The notes under the pieces: generated by a model
The model's input: the letters and a program-made list of their open reading frames with translations, nothing else
The model's database searches: none
Told to the model about the DNA's origin: nothing
Assembly (NCBI RefSeq): GCF_022397955.1
Contig: NZ_JAKEUQ010000007.1
Coordinates: 27,927-91,926 of the forward strand
Source of the DNA: Vibrio sp. Isolate32
Lineage (GTDB): Bacteria; Pseudomonadota; Gammaproteobacteria; Enterobacterales; Vibrionaceae
Length of the DNA stretch: 64,000 nt
Direction: 5' to 3'
Part shown: positions 25,920 to 34,038 of the stretch, one piece after another
How positions within the stretch are numbered: position 1 is the first letter of the stretch
Layout of the letters: the number at the start of each line of letters is the position of its first letter
Made by a program: the position numbers and the translations under genes

Positions 25920-26894
25920 TTAGTCGATTTTTGATTGAACGAATGCTAGGATTTCTTGCATCGTTGCATCATCAACTTTCTTAAGATTTAACGCTAGGTT
26001 TGAACCCTTACGGCTGTATGATGCCCGGCCTTTGATCAGTTCAATTTTTTGTGATGCCTTTTTCGCTGGTGCAGGAGCCAATTCAAGAATCCAACCTTCT
26101 AGCGTTTCCGTTACATCTTTAGTTAGACGAGTCACACCTTGTGCTTCACTGCGCTGCCATACAAAACCTTCAGACGCATCACATTTAGTGAGCAATGTTT
26201 GCTGCTGGTCTTCAGTCAGGCCACTGAATTGTTTATGCAGTTTAACAATCGTTGGACGACCAAGGTCGCTCACATTTGGGTACGCTTGAAGTAGTTCAAG
26301 TGGTAAAGCTGCGGCTTTCAACGCACCACTCACTAGCGCTTCGCTGCACTGGAACATTTTTGCTAACGCTTTTTGGTCTTCAGCTTCGCCTTTATCAAGC
26401 TTGGCTTGCATCTCTTTACCCTTCTCGTACAGAGAAAGTGGTTTATGAGCATTGGCTACATCAGATAAGAACTTAGCGTGTTCACCGTTAATGTTTTCAG
26501 CAACATAGATTAGGAACTCTTTGTCAGCCAAAATACAGGACATACGACGACGGCTACCATCAAGAACTTCAATCTTACCGTCTTTGTTTTTACGACCTAC
26601 TGCCGGGTATTGCTGGCCGCGTTCTTTCAATGTTGTAAGAACATCAGAAAGAGCATGTTCGTTTAGGAAAGATTGCTCACGAGCATTCTCTTCAAAAACA
26701 ACGGTGCGAGTTGCTACCTCAGAAGCAGGAATTCGAACCAATTCAAATGAAACTAAATCTTCGCCAGCAACAGAAAGCTCGATCACTTGAGCCTGTTCTT
26801 TAGCAGCAGTTTGCGCTTCTTGAGGCGTAGCAACACGACGTTTGTTTGCCTTACCAAATAGCTTTGCATTTAAGTCAGATGTTTTAATTGCCAT
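25920..26894 (-). CDS. parB2: ParB2 chromosome II partition protein
   Basis: A 324-residue ParB/Spo0J-type protein that binds parS2 and spreads on DNA to form the partition complex of chromosome II. The N-terminal ParB/Srx-like CTPase region includes VLDGSRRRMSCILADKEFLI (GxxRxxA/S-type motif). It is followed by a helix-turn-helix (KALAKMFQCSEALVSGALKA) and a C-terminal dimerisation segment. It lies 5 bp after parA2 in one operon. The sequence type is the plasmid-like chromosome II class, matching the TTTACANTGTAAA sites nearby. Confidence 0.96.
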   Translation of the reverse strand: MAIKTSDLNAKLFGKANKRRVATPQEAQTAAKEQAQVIELSVAGEDLVSFELVRIPASEVATRTVVFEENAREQSFLNEHALSDVLTTLKERGQQYPAVGRKNKDGKIEVLDGSRRRMSCILADKEFLIYVAENINGEHAKFLSDVANAHKPLSLYEKGKEMQAKLDKGEAEDQKALAKMFQCSEALVSGALKAAALPLELLQAYPNVSDLGRPTIVKLHKQFSGLTEDQQQTLLTKCDASEGFVWQRSEAQGVTRLTKDVTETLEGWILELAPAPAKKASQKIELIKGRASYSRKGSNLALNLKKVDDATMQEILAFVQSKID

Positions 26895-26899
26895 TCTTG

Positions 26900-28117
26900 T
26901 TATCCCTGATTAAGTGAAGGCCAGTTGCTATGTAATACTCGCTCTAATTCTAGAGCACTTTTTTGTACCGCGTCTTGAGCGACGGCCAGAGTCTTCTTAC
27001 CGCCTTCAAAATCACTCACAGTAAGGTCAAAAACCGTGCTGTAAGTATCTGCACAAGTCTCGAATGCACGGCTTCTTGGAATGGTTGCCATCATTACTTG
27101 GTCATTCAACAGGTAATTCATTTCAGTCAGTACAGATACCTGTTTCTTGTTATCATCTTCAAACATGGTTGGCATCAGGCGAACAAACTCAAGCCCTTTC
27201 CAATCGTCCGAGAACATTTCGTACACGGTTGGTAAGTGTTGGAAAAAGTTAACCGTTGAAGCCCAGTCCAAACGCTTCGCCGCACATGGAATCAACAGTG
27301 CGTTAGACGCGTACATTGCGTTCCATACAAGCGGGTCTACATGCGGGCCGGTATCAATCATAATCACGTCAAAATCATCCGCGATTTTATCGATAAGCTT
27401 TTCTTTTAAAAGACGCACAATATCTAAAGACTGATCTTGAGAAAGGCTTTGCCACGCTTCAGCGTTGAACATTGCATCTTCTGGGAAAGCTGAAATAGTT
27501 TTTAGGTTTGGATATTGTGTTGGCAACAATACATTTTTACGCAGAAATTCTTGGTCAACTTCTTGGCCTTCTGGCACGTTGTCCAACATGATATCAACAG
27601 CAGAATAAATGCTATCGTGCTCAGCACCACTAATTTGTGGGTTTAGGAATAAGCGCAGAGAGCCTTGTGGATCTAAGTCAATCAGACAGATACGGTAACG
27701 CTTATCAAGATTCAAAGATAAACATGCCGCTAAATGAACCGCTGTCATTGATTTACCCGTACCACCCTTTTGGTTCTGTACGTTGATAACCCATGGCTTA
27801 TTACCCGCATGCTGTTTACGTTGGTGAAACTTTGGCACTTCAGCCGCGTCCATCAGCATGTGAGCTTCGGTCAATGAAATTGAGTAGTGGTTGGCATTAT
27901 TCTTCGTAAACTGATGACCTTCCGCCTCAAGCTTAGTGATAGCTTCATCCAATTTACGTCGAGTTAAGCCAGAACGGGTCTCCATCATAGCCTTAGACAT
28001 AGGCGGAAAATGCTCATCACTTCGCTCTTCCAAAATAATCTCAATTCGGTCAGCCTGAACTTGTTGAGTTTGTTCGGCTAGCTGATAGAGCTTATCAATC
28101 GTTTGTTCTCTTTTCAT
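26900..28117 (-). CDS. parA2: ParA2 chromosome II partition ATPase
   Basis: A 405-residue Walker-type ATPase that positions chromosome II origins by ATP-dependent polymerisation on the nucleoid. The N-terminal winged-helix extension (about 100 residues, with SKAMMETRSGLTRRKLDEAI) is typical of P1-ParA-like type Ia proteins, which bind their own promoter. The deviant Walker A is QNQKGGTGKSMTAVHLAACL near residue 115, Walker A' is LIDLDPQGSL, and Walker B is FDVIMIDTGPHVDPLVWNAM. It is the first gene of parA2-parB2, transcribed away from the origin. Confidence 0.96.
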   Translation of the reverse strand: MKREQTIDKLYQLAEQTQQVQADRIEIILEERSDEHFPPMSKAMMETRSGLTRRKLDEAITKLEAEGHQFTKNNANHYSISLTEAHMLMDAAEVPKFHQRKQHAGNKPWVINVQNQKGGTGKSMTAVHLAACLSLNLDKRYRICLIDLDPQGSLRLFLNPQISGAEHDSIYSAVDIMLDNVPEGQEVDQEFLRKNVLLPTQYPNLKTISAFPEDAMFNAEAWQSLSQDQSLDIVRLLKEKLIDKIADDFDVIMIDTGPHVDPLVWNAMYASNALLIPCAAKRLDWASTVNFFQHLPTVYEMFSDDWKGLEFVRLMPTMFEDDNKKQVSVLTEMNYLLNDQVMMATIPRSRAFETCADTYSTVFDLTVSDFEGGKKTLAVAQDAVQKSALELERVLHSNWPSLNQG

Positions 28118-28337
28118 TGCCAGTTTCCGTAATGATTAACTAAGTACAAATTGTACAGCGATAATCTATAAAAACAACAAAAACATGAACATACATTTAT
28201 GAGTAAAATCACATAAAATAGACTGAATTTTTACAGTTTGATGAAATAGTATCTAAAACGAATACAAATTTGACCATTTTCATAGAGCATAACCAACCTG
28301 ATTTTCCACTAGATTTAAAATGTTACATCGTCACTTA

Positions 28338-28350
28338 TTTACAATGTAAA
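28338..28350. other. parS2: parS2 site upstream of parA2
   Basis: TTTACAATGTAAA is a perfect match to the parS2 consensus, 221 bp upstream of the parA2 start. In V. cholerae, parS2 near the origin also influences RctB activity. Confidence 0.9.
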
Positions 28351-28560
28351 TGCTAATATCAAGAAAAAACGCCGGAACGATTGAAATACAACCATAGATT
28401 ACGGTATATGTGGTTTTCATTCTAAATTACAGGTAAATCAGGCAAAAAATAACAATACATGAAAATTGAAACTTCGATTTAAGAAAAACGATCCGATACC
28501 GCACCATTTCAAAGTAATCGGTACCATTGGATAATGGACATATCGAATCACACCGGAAGA

Positions 28561-28990
28561 ATGATCATGGTGTAAATGACGAATTCTATAATTGATAAAC
28601 TCAGATTATGAAGCATGATCAAGGTTCATCGTCGCCAATATTGATCCGAATGAATGTCAGTTCAAAATGATCAACCTTCGGAAAAATGATCAAGTAGATA
28701 TCGTCCCGGAAGCATATATTCTTGGAGCTAACTTACGGACAAATGCTTTTGGAATGGGGATTCAAGGCTTATTGAGCCTCATTGCTAGGAAATTCAATCG
28801 ACACAAGATGGGAATACAGAAACATGACAATTTCATGATCATGCTTCCTACCTTTGATTAGGTGCTTTTTTAAAACTAGAGACGACCTGTGATAAATCAA
28901 TATCGAATGGATTTTGTACGAAAGAGAGCAGGAACAATGAAAATCACGACTTGCTTGATCATTGTTCCGATAAATTGGACGTCAAAAATG
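28561..28990. promoter_or_regulatory. Origin II negative-control (rctA-like) region with dispersed RctB sites
   Basis: Between parS2 and the core origin lie at least five iteron-like sites: 28609-28622 (minus, TTGATCATGCTTCA), 28667-28680 (plus, ATGATCAACCTTCG), 28680-28693 (minus, TTGATCATTTTTCC), 28835-28848 (plus, ATGATCATGCTTCC) and 28955-28968 (plus, TTGATCATTGTTCC). The second and third are back to back. AGAGACGAC at 28878-28886, after a T-run, recurs beyond rctB at 31727. GGAACAATGA (28931-28940) is repeated inverted at 28959-28968. This corresponds in position to the V. cholerae region that titrates RctB (rctA). A 64-codon frame at 28667-28861 shows no convincing coding signal. Exact 39-mer regulatory sites could not be assigned by eye. 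Confidence 0.75.
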
Positions 28991-29064
28991 TCCACATTGG
29001 CTGCAAATAAGTACTTCGAAACAAAATAGACAAAGATCGACTGTGGATAAGCTGTATAACCATA

Positions 29065-29192
29065 ATGATCATGCTTTCGAATCAATAATGATCATGCTTA
29101 CAATGACTTAATGATCATCGTTCTGACTCTCTGTGATCATGCTTTCTTCTGTTTTATGATCATAGTTTCGAGTAACTTATGATCATGCTTTC
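29065..29192 (+). repeat. Array of six RctB-binding iterons
   Basis: Consensus ATGATCATGCTTTC. Starts are at 29065, 29088, 29111, 29133, 29156 and 29179, giving intervals of 23, 23, 22, 23 and 23 bp. About two helical turns therefore separate the sites, and RctB would bind on one face. Variants are GCTTAC (second), CGTTCT (third), GTGATC at the start (fourth) and AGTTTC (fifth). Confidence 0.95.
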
Positions 29193-29250
29193 CAAGCGCA
29201 TTTTATTTAACACTTTAAATTCAGAAACTTAAAAGCAAAATTACAGCCAG

Positions 29251-29298
29251 ATCATTAGATCACTTAATCATTTAAGATCATATTAATCAAAAAGATCA
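29251..29298 (+). repeat. ATCA repeats in the origin unwinding region
   Basis: ATCA tetranucleotides all on one strand begin at 29251, 29259, 29267, 29277, 29286 and 29295, at intervals of 8, 8, 10, 9 and 9 bases. In V. cholerae, RctB is reported to bind ATCA repeats on single-stranded DNA during origin opening. The regular spacing supports the same role here. Confidence 0.82.
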
Positions 29299-29397
29299 GT
29301 TATTTAAAAGCCAATAAATTCTCTTTATTTATGATCATTCTTTCTTTATCATTCAGGAACTATAGTGAAATTACGGTTAGTGTGATACGGATCAAAA

Positions 29398-31377
29398 ATG
29401 AAACCAGAAGAGAAATTGTTAATTAAGGCACGAAGCCACAAAGATGGTCATTTATTTGAGGTATCTGAAACAGCCGTTGAATGGATAGAACAATATCAAC
29501 ACTTCAAAGGTGTCACTAAAAGTATAGTTGAGCTTCTTAACCTAATTTCACTTCGTGGATTTAGCAGCAAAGATGGGTACGTTTCAACGACCGAGATTAT
29601 TGAATCAACCGATGGCCAAGTTACCCGTGCTGCTTTGCAACAAAGATTGAGAGCGGCTGTAAATATCGGTCTTTTCAAGCAAATCCCTGTTCGCTTTGAA
29701 GAAGGCCTAGCAGGAAAGACCATGCTGCATCGTTTTGTTAACCCTAACCAATTAATATCGGTATTGGGTGCCACCAGCTTGGTGACGGAAAGTGTCAAAC
29801 AAAATGAAAAACAAAAGCGTTCTAAAGCCCTAGCTCAAACCAAAGTAAACAAACGCCTGCTGAATGAACACGGACTAAATACTCCTCCAACAATGAAAGA
29901 TGAAGCAGATCAGTTCATTGTGTCTCCAACAAACTGGGCGGGGATTATTGATCAAGCGTTGGCGCCACCACGAACACGTAAGAGTTACCAAAAATCAATG
30001 GTTTCTATCTCAGGTACTCGCGCAGTGATTGAGACAAGATCATCGAAAAATATCATGACGGTTGATGATCTCATGACGCTATTCGCGTTATTTACACTCA
30101 CCGTTCAATACCATGATCACCACCAAGATGATTACCATCTTGATGCAAAGCACACACCGAATAAAACACCTCTCTACATCACCGATATTTTGTCGCTTCG
30201 AGGCAAAAAAGACAGCGGACCTGCACGTGACTCAATCCGTGACAGTATTGACCGTATCGAATTTACGGATTTTCAATTGCACGAGCTTACTGGTCGTTGG
30301 CTTAGCGAGAACATGCCTGAAGGCTTTAAGAGTGATCGTTTCCGATTCTTAGCTAGAACCATTACTGCATCGGAAGAGGCGCCTACAGAGGGCTCTGACG
30401 GCGAAATTCGCATTAAACCGAACCTATACATCCTTGTTTGGGAACCATCGTTCTACGAAGAGCTGCTAACACGTGATTATTTCTTCTTGTTCCCGCCTGA
30501 GATCCTGAAACAGCATACCTTGGTTTTCCAAATGTATTCTTACTTCAGAAGCCGTATGGCACGTCGTCATTCTGATTGCATGCTGTTAAGCGAACTTAAT
30601 CAGAAGTTGGCTCGTAACATCGATTGGCGTCGATTCTCAATGGATCTGATCCGTGAGTTGAGAAAGCTAGGCGAAGCTGGGGATCAAGAAGATACCTTCC
30701 TGGTTAACCTGTGGGGTTACCATTTGACGATCACGGCTTTGATCGAGAAAGGAAAAACTACCGACTATCAAGTTGATATCAAATGTAACGTGGAAGAAGT
30801 GTTGCGTTACTCGAGAGCCCGTACCACCAACGCCGGCAAACGTAATATGGCACCAACGCTGCCAAACCCGCTCCGCAACGAGATGGTATCAAAGCAGAAG
30901 CTGGAAGAGCTGTCTGAAATTATCGATGGTGAGTTCGAACCAATCCAACGTAAGGCACCATCACCAAGAGGTAAATTAGGGCGTCGTGTTAAGCAGCGTA
31001 AGCATTCTGTTGAGATCAATGCAGACGAGATCATGATAACACTCTCTAAATATACCTCTGCAGAGGCTCTAGGACGAAGCATAACGGCTTTATCCGCTAT
31101 GACAGGGCATTCTCACGCCTCAATCAAAGAAGAGTGCTCAGAGCTCATTGAGAAGCTTGATTGGCTAAGAGTAGGGGATGAGATTATTCCTTACGAAACG
31201 TTAAGTAAGTTAATTGAGCTGTACAACGGACGCGATAGCAACAGCAACCGCCACCTTTCGATTGAACGTCTTATCTCAGGCTTAGCGGTTCGCCGTAAAG
31301 TGTGTAAGCAAGTTCACGAAGGGCATTTGGACGAGAATGTGTTCTTAGCGTTAGATGAAATGGCGATTGGCCACTAA
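29398..31377 (+). CDS. rctB: RctB chromosome II replication initiator
   Basis: A 659-residue initiator specific to Vibrionaceae chromosome II. It binds iterons as a monomer, melts the origin and also binds inhibitory sites. The family's length is about 658 residues and the protein starts MKPEEKLLIKARSHKDGHLF, with multiple winged-helix modules (for example TDGQVTRAALQQRLRAAVNI and DRIEFTDFQLHELTGRWLSE). The C-terminal region (LGRSITALSAMTGHSHASIK) corresponds to the part linked to oligomerisation and copy control. The gene faces away from the origin; its promoter contains an iteron at 29331, and a terminator follows at 31579. Confidence 0.98.
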   Translation: MKPEEKLLIKARSHKDGHLFEVSETAVEWIEQYQHFKGVTKSIVELLNLISLRGFSSKDGYVSTTEIIESTDGQVTRAALQQRLRAAVNIGLFKQIPVRFEEGLAGKTMLHRFVNPNQLISVLGATSLVTESVKQNEKQKRSKALAQTKVNKRLLNEHGLNTPPTMKDEADQFIVSPTNWAGIIDQALAPPRTRKSYQKSMVSISGTRAVIETRSSKNIMTVDDLMTLFALFTLTVQYHDHHQDDYHLDAKHTPNKTPLYITDILSLRGKKDSGPARDSIRDSIDRIEFTDFQLHELTGRWLSENMPEGFKSDRFRFLARTITASEEAPTEGSDGEIRIKPNLYILVWEPSFYEELLTRDYFFLFPPEILKQHTLVFQMYSYFRSRMARRHSDCMLLSELNQKLARNIDWRRFSMDLIRELRKLGEAGDQEDTFLVNLWGYHLTITALIEKGKTTDYQVDIKCNVEEVLRYSRARTTNAGKRNMAPTLPNPLRNEMVSKQKLEELSEIIDGEFEPIQRKAPSPRGKLGRRVKQRKHSVEINADEIMITLSKYTSAEALGRSITALSAMTGHSHASIKEECSELIEKLDWLRVGDEIIPYETLSKLIELYNGRDSNSNRHLSIERLISGLAVRRKVCKQVHEGHLDENVFLALDEMAIGH

Positions 31378-31578
31378 TTCCGGGCCTGTTTTTAAGCCTG
31401 TGAATGGAAATTTGAAACATCATTAGGTGTTGATAAGAACCGCACCTAACGCTGACAAAGTGATGACAAAGTAGCGCACTCGGTTGATTACTATTTATCC
31501 CGAATAGACAACCTTTTGTCCTTTCTTATGATTAATAGATTGGCTCATATTTTGTTACATCATACTGAATAGATTTTT

Positions 31579-31608
31579 GCGAGTTCCATAAGGGACTCGC
31601 TTTTTTTT
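31579..31608 (+). terminator. Intrinsic terminator after rctB
   Basis: GCGAGTTCC (31579-31587) pairs, with one mismatch or bulge, with GGGACTCGC (31592-31600), followed by eight T residues. It lies 200 bp after the rctB stop. A second hairpin (TTAGGTG with CACCTAA near 31424-31450) precedes it without a T-run. Confidence 0.88.
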
Positions 31609-31659
31609 GTCTAAAATTCTACTAGCAATTAAAAATCAATAGTTTAATGTGTTTCCTTC

Positions 31660-31690
31660 CGAAGCATGATCAAGGTTAGATCATACTTTC
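31660..31690. promoter_or_regulatory. Divergent pair of RctB-iteron-like sites downstream of rctB
   Basis: TTGATCATGCTTCG on the minus strand (31660-31673) and TAGATCATACTTTC on the plus strand (31677-31690) flank a 3-bp gap. The 17-mer GAAGCATGATCAAGGTT at 31661-31677 is identical to 28610-28626 in the origin control region. AGAGACGAC at 31727-31735 is also shared with that region. Confidence 0.65.
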
Positions 31691-31756
31691 ATGGATCTGG
31701 CTCATTGGCAGGAATGGATGCTTTTTAGAGACGACTGTGGAGCAGGTGAGTAGCGA

Positions 31757-32239
31757 TTAGTGAATCTGATGTTTTACATTACCTTGATCATCGTTTCTTG
31801 GATGGCTAGCCATGAAGCGGACGTGCGACTCGATCAACTTCTCTGATTCTGCTTGCCAGCGCGGCTCCTGCTGCTGATTGGCAAACTCTAGAGCCACCAC
31901 ACACAGATGCTGAACTCGTTGAGTACACCACTCCTGTAAGTCTGGCTCCGCTTTGGGGTCATAAGACACCGCTTGCAGCTTGCCGTAAGCAAACATTAGG
32001 TATTGGTAAGCCTTTTCTTGATGGTGTGCATTTTCGTTTGGCTGTCGATAGAAGGTAAAGATTCTCAGGCAGCCATCTAACCAACATGCGATGCCTTTGC
32101 TTTGTTCATCCGTGATCAATGGCCCCCAGAGTGCATCTGGAGGCGTTAAGATCAAAGGTTCTAACCGTTCCACTTGATCATGCTTTCGGGCTTTGTACCA
32201 ATCTCCGATCCGCTCTAACCAAGTGTCTAGTTCATTCAT
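31757..32239 (-). CDS. Conserved hypothetical protein next to rctB
   Basis: A 160-residue soluble, helix-rich protein with many Trp and Gln residues (MNELDTWLERIGDWYKARKH, ACWLDGCLRIFTFYRQPNEN). It has no signal peptide, membrane segment or motif that I recognise. It sits beside rctB in the minus orientation, a position where V. cholerae also has a hypothetical gene. Its start overlaps the end of the preceding ABC ATPase gene by 4 bp, so the two are translationally coupled. Two iteron-like sequences (31784-31797 TTGATCATCGTTTC and 32174-32187 TTGATCATGCTTTC) lie inside it, so the gene may be constrained by, or serve as, an RctB-binding region. Confidence 0.7.
   Translation of the reverse strand: MNELDTWLERIGDWYKARKHDQVERLEPLILTPPDALWGPLITDEQSKGIACWLDGCLRIFTFYRQPNENAHHQEKAYQYLMFAYGKLQAVSYDPKAEPDLQEWCTQRVQHLCVVALEFANQQQEPRWQAESEKLIESHVRFMASHPRNDDQGNVKHQIH
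31784..31797 (+). promoter_or_regulatory. RctB-iteron-like site inside the gene after rctB
   Basis: TTGATCATCGTTTC matches the origin consensus ATGATCATGCTTTC at 11 of 14 positions, GATC included. It is close to the third iteron of the array, which also has CG at that place. Confidence 0.6.
32174..32187 (+). promoter_or_regulatory. RctB-iteron-like site inside the gene after rctB
   Basis: TTGATCATGCTTTC matches the origin iteron consensus at 13 of 14 positions, yet lies in coding sequence 2.8 kb from the rctB start. Confidence 0.7.
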
Positions 32240-33168
32240 GCAACATTATCCCATTGTTTTACAAAGTGATTATCAGCAACTTGCTTAACGTTATGCTGTA
32301 TTTCACTGCTTTGTTCTCGAATACGATCCGCGTCTATTGAATAGTTTGGTTCATTTTTAACGAGTTCGCCAAATGGCAGATCAGGATCTGGCACCGCAGA
32401 GATCAATAGCTTGGTGTATGGGTGTTGAGGGTTGGTCAAGATCGACTGAGTGGATCCCCATTCGACGATCTGTCCTTTGTACATAACTGCTGTCTCTTCT
32501 GCGATGTAATGTGCGGTAGCGAGATCATGGGTTATGTACAAAAAGCCAATACCGAGTTCTTTCTTCATTCTTTGCATTAGGTTAAGTACGCCAAGTCGAA
32601 TCGAAACATCTAGCATGGAGGTGGGTTCGTCGGCAAGAATAACCTCAGCGCCAACAGCCAGTGCTCTTGCTAGGTTAACCCTTTGTCTTTGGCCTCCACT
32701 GAGCTCGTGAGGGTACTTAGCCAGTGTTTCAATGGGTAACTCCACCAGCGTTAATAACTCTTCCAGGCGCTCTGTTAGCGCTTGTTTGTTAGCGACTTGT
32801 TTATGAATCTTAAGAGGGCGTGTTAAGTGATGTTCTATTGTATGTGTCGGATTCAGCGAGCCAAATGGGTCTTGGAACACCATTTGTACTCGGCTGCGGT
32901 AGTCCAAGATATTTTTGCGGCTGTTGAGGGTTGAGATATCTTTATCATTGAACAGGATCTCGCCCTCTGTCGGTGGATAAACCTTGGTCATTAGTCTCGC
33001 GCAGGTACTTTTTCCGCAGCCTGATTCGCCAACGAGTGCTAGCGTTCTTCCTGCGTATAAGTCAAAACTCACGCCATGCAGGGCTCTAAATATCTCCTCT
33101 TTGCCAAATCCGCCACCAACGGTGAACTCTTTAACGAGGTTTTTTACTTGCATAATTGGTTGTGACAT
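32236..33168 (-). CDS. Peptide-type ABC transporter ATPase (DppF/OppF-like)
   Basis: A 310-residue cytoplasmic ATPase of the dipeptide/oligopeptide/nickel importer class. It has Walker A LVGESGCGKSTCARLM, Q-loop VQMVFQDPFGSLNPTHT, signature ELSGGQRQRVNLARAL, Walker B VILADEPTSMLDV, and the C-terminal extension typical of OppF (PQHPYTKLLISAVPDPDLPF). The ATG at 33168 with AGGAG upstream is preferred to a GTG at 33183. It overlaps its 3' neighbour by 4 bp and starts 9 bp after the partner ATPase gene. No permease or binding-protein gene is next to the pair. Confidence 0.9.
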   Translation of the reverse strand: MSQPIMQVKNLVKEFTVGGGFGKEEIFRALHGVSFDLYAGRTLALVGESGCGKSTCARLMTKVYPPTEGEILFNDKDISTLNSRKNILDYRSRVQMVFQDPFGSLNPTHTIEHHLTRPLKIHKQVANKQALTERLEELLTLVELPIETLAKYPHELSGGQRQRVNLARALAVGAEVILADEPTSMLDVSIRLGVLNLMQRMKKELGIGFLYITHDLATAHYIAEETAVMYKGQIVEWGSTQSILTNPQHPYTKLLISAVPDPDLPFGELVKNEPNYSIDADRIREQSSEIQHNVKQVADNHFVKQWDNVA

Positions 33169-33176
33169 TGAGGCTC

Positions 33177-34001
33177 CTAGCACGCTGTGGCGTGAGCATG
33201 TTCGTGAATATTAGGGAATGAACTCCACAGCTTTTGTGTATAGGAGTGCTGAGGGTTATTGCGAATCTCGTAGGCTTGATTGACTTCAACTATCTTACCA
33301 TGACGCATAATGGCAATGCGGTCACACAGCTGGCTCATCAGGGCCAAATCGTGGGTGATAAAGAGGATTGAGAAGCCGAACTCTTCTCTGAGTTGGTGTA
33401 TCTGTTGCAATATTTCTCGTTGAACGACGACATCCAGTGCCGTAGTGGGCTCATCCATGATGATCAGTTTGGGGTTGAGAGCGAGAGCGATTGCAATCAC
33501 TAATCGTTGACGCATACCGCCACTAAACTGATGAGGGTATTCGGTCAGGCGATAGCGAGGAATGTTTACTAGGTCGAGTAGCCTTTCTGCGCGATCCTTG
33601 GCTTGTTCATTACTCATTCCTTTGTGGTGGCGTAGTACGTCAGCAAATTGCTCTTCGATAGTTAATACAGGGTTGAGTGAGTTCATGGCACTTTGGAACA
33701 CCATGGCGATCTCACTCCAGCGTAATGTATTGAGCTGGCTGTCAGATAGTCTCAGTAGGTCTTGCCCACCAAAAAGTATTTGACCGCCAGAGATGAATGC
33801 GGGCGGCTTGTGAAGTCGGTTAACAGCAAATGCGATGGTGCTCTTGCCACAACCCGACTCGCCAGCTAGACCAAAGATTTCTCCTTGTCCTATGCTAAAG
33901 CTGACGGACTTTACCGCGTTGAAGTCTCCGTCATCGGTGATGTAGTCGACACATAGGTTCTTCACTTCTAGAAGAGGCGTATCTGGGTTTTCCATAGACA
34001 T
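33177..34001 (-). CDS. Peptide-type ABC transporter ATPase (DppD/OppD-like)
   Basis: A 274-residue partner ATPase with Walker A LAGESGCGKSTIAFAVNRLH, Q-loop IAMVFQSAMNSLNPVLTIEE, signature QFSGGMRQRLVIAIALALNP, and Walker B LIIMDEPTTALDVVVQREIL. It is the first gene of a three-gene minus-strand unit (this gene, the DppF-like ATPase, the hypothetical gene). A Fur-box-like sequence lies 23 bp upstream of the start, suggesting iron regulation and perhaps a role in siderophore or metal-complex uptake. A second ATG two codons in (33995) is possible. The substrate is unknown. Confidence 0.9.
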   Translation of the reverse strand: MSMENPDTPLLEVKNLCVDYITDDGDFNAVKSVSFSIGQGEIFGLAGESGCGKSTIAFAVNRLHKPPAFISGGQILFGGQDLLRLSDSQLNTLRWSEIAMVFQSAMNSLNPVLTIEEQFADVLRHHKGMSNEQAKDRAERLLDLVNIPRYRLTEYPHQFSGGMRQRLVIAIALALNPKLIIMDEPTTALDVVVQREILQQIHQLREEFGFSILFITHDLALMSQLCDRIAIMRHGKIVEVNQAYEIRNNPQHSYTQKLWSSFPNIHEHAHATAC

Positions 34002-34023
34002 GATTGATACTTATTTATGATAT

Positions 34024-34038
34024 TGATAACTATTATCA
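34024..34038. promoter_or_regulatory. Fur-box-like operator
   Basis: TGATAACTATTATCA matches the 7-1-7 Fur consensus TGATAATNATTATCA at 13 of the 14 defined positions. It is placed just upstream of the ABC ATPase genes, where it would overlap the promoter. Confidence 0.6.

Larger units (their letters stand above)
29042..29345 (+). other. Chromosome II replication origin (ori2) core
   Basis: Order from left to right: DnaA box TGTGGATAA at 29042-29050; six iterons at 29065-29192; an AT-rich unwinding region at about 29193-29330; and a seventh iteron, ATGATCATTCTTTC, at 29331-29344 in the rctB promoter. This is the arrangement of the V. cholerae chromosome II origin, where the initiator is RctB and DnaA is also needed. 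The GATC inside each iteron allows dam-dependent control. The promoter iteron suggests that RctB represses its own gene. Confidence 0.95.

Noticed and set aside
28667..28861. 64-codon plus-strand frame in the origin control region
   Set aside because: It begins within an RctB site, has no convincing ribosome site and encodes no recognisable motif; the region is better explained as non-coding initiator-binding DNA.
29205..29222. TTTAACACTTTAAA as a sixth parS2 site
   Set aside because: It fits only loosely, with mismatches in both half-sites of TTTACANTGTAAA, and lies in AT-rich origin DNA.
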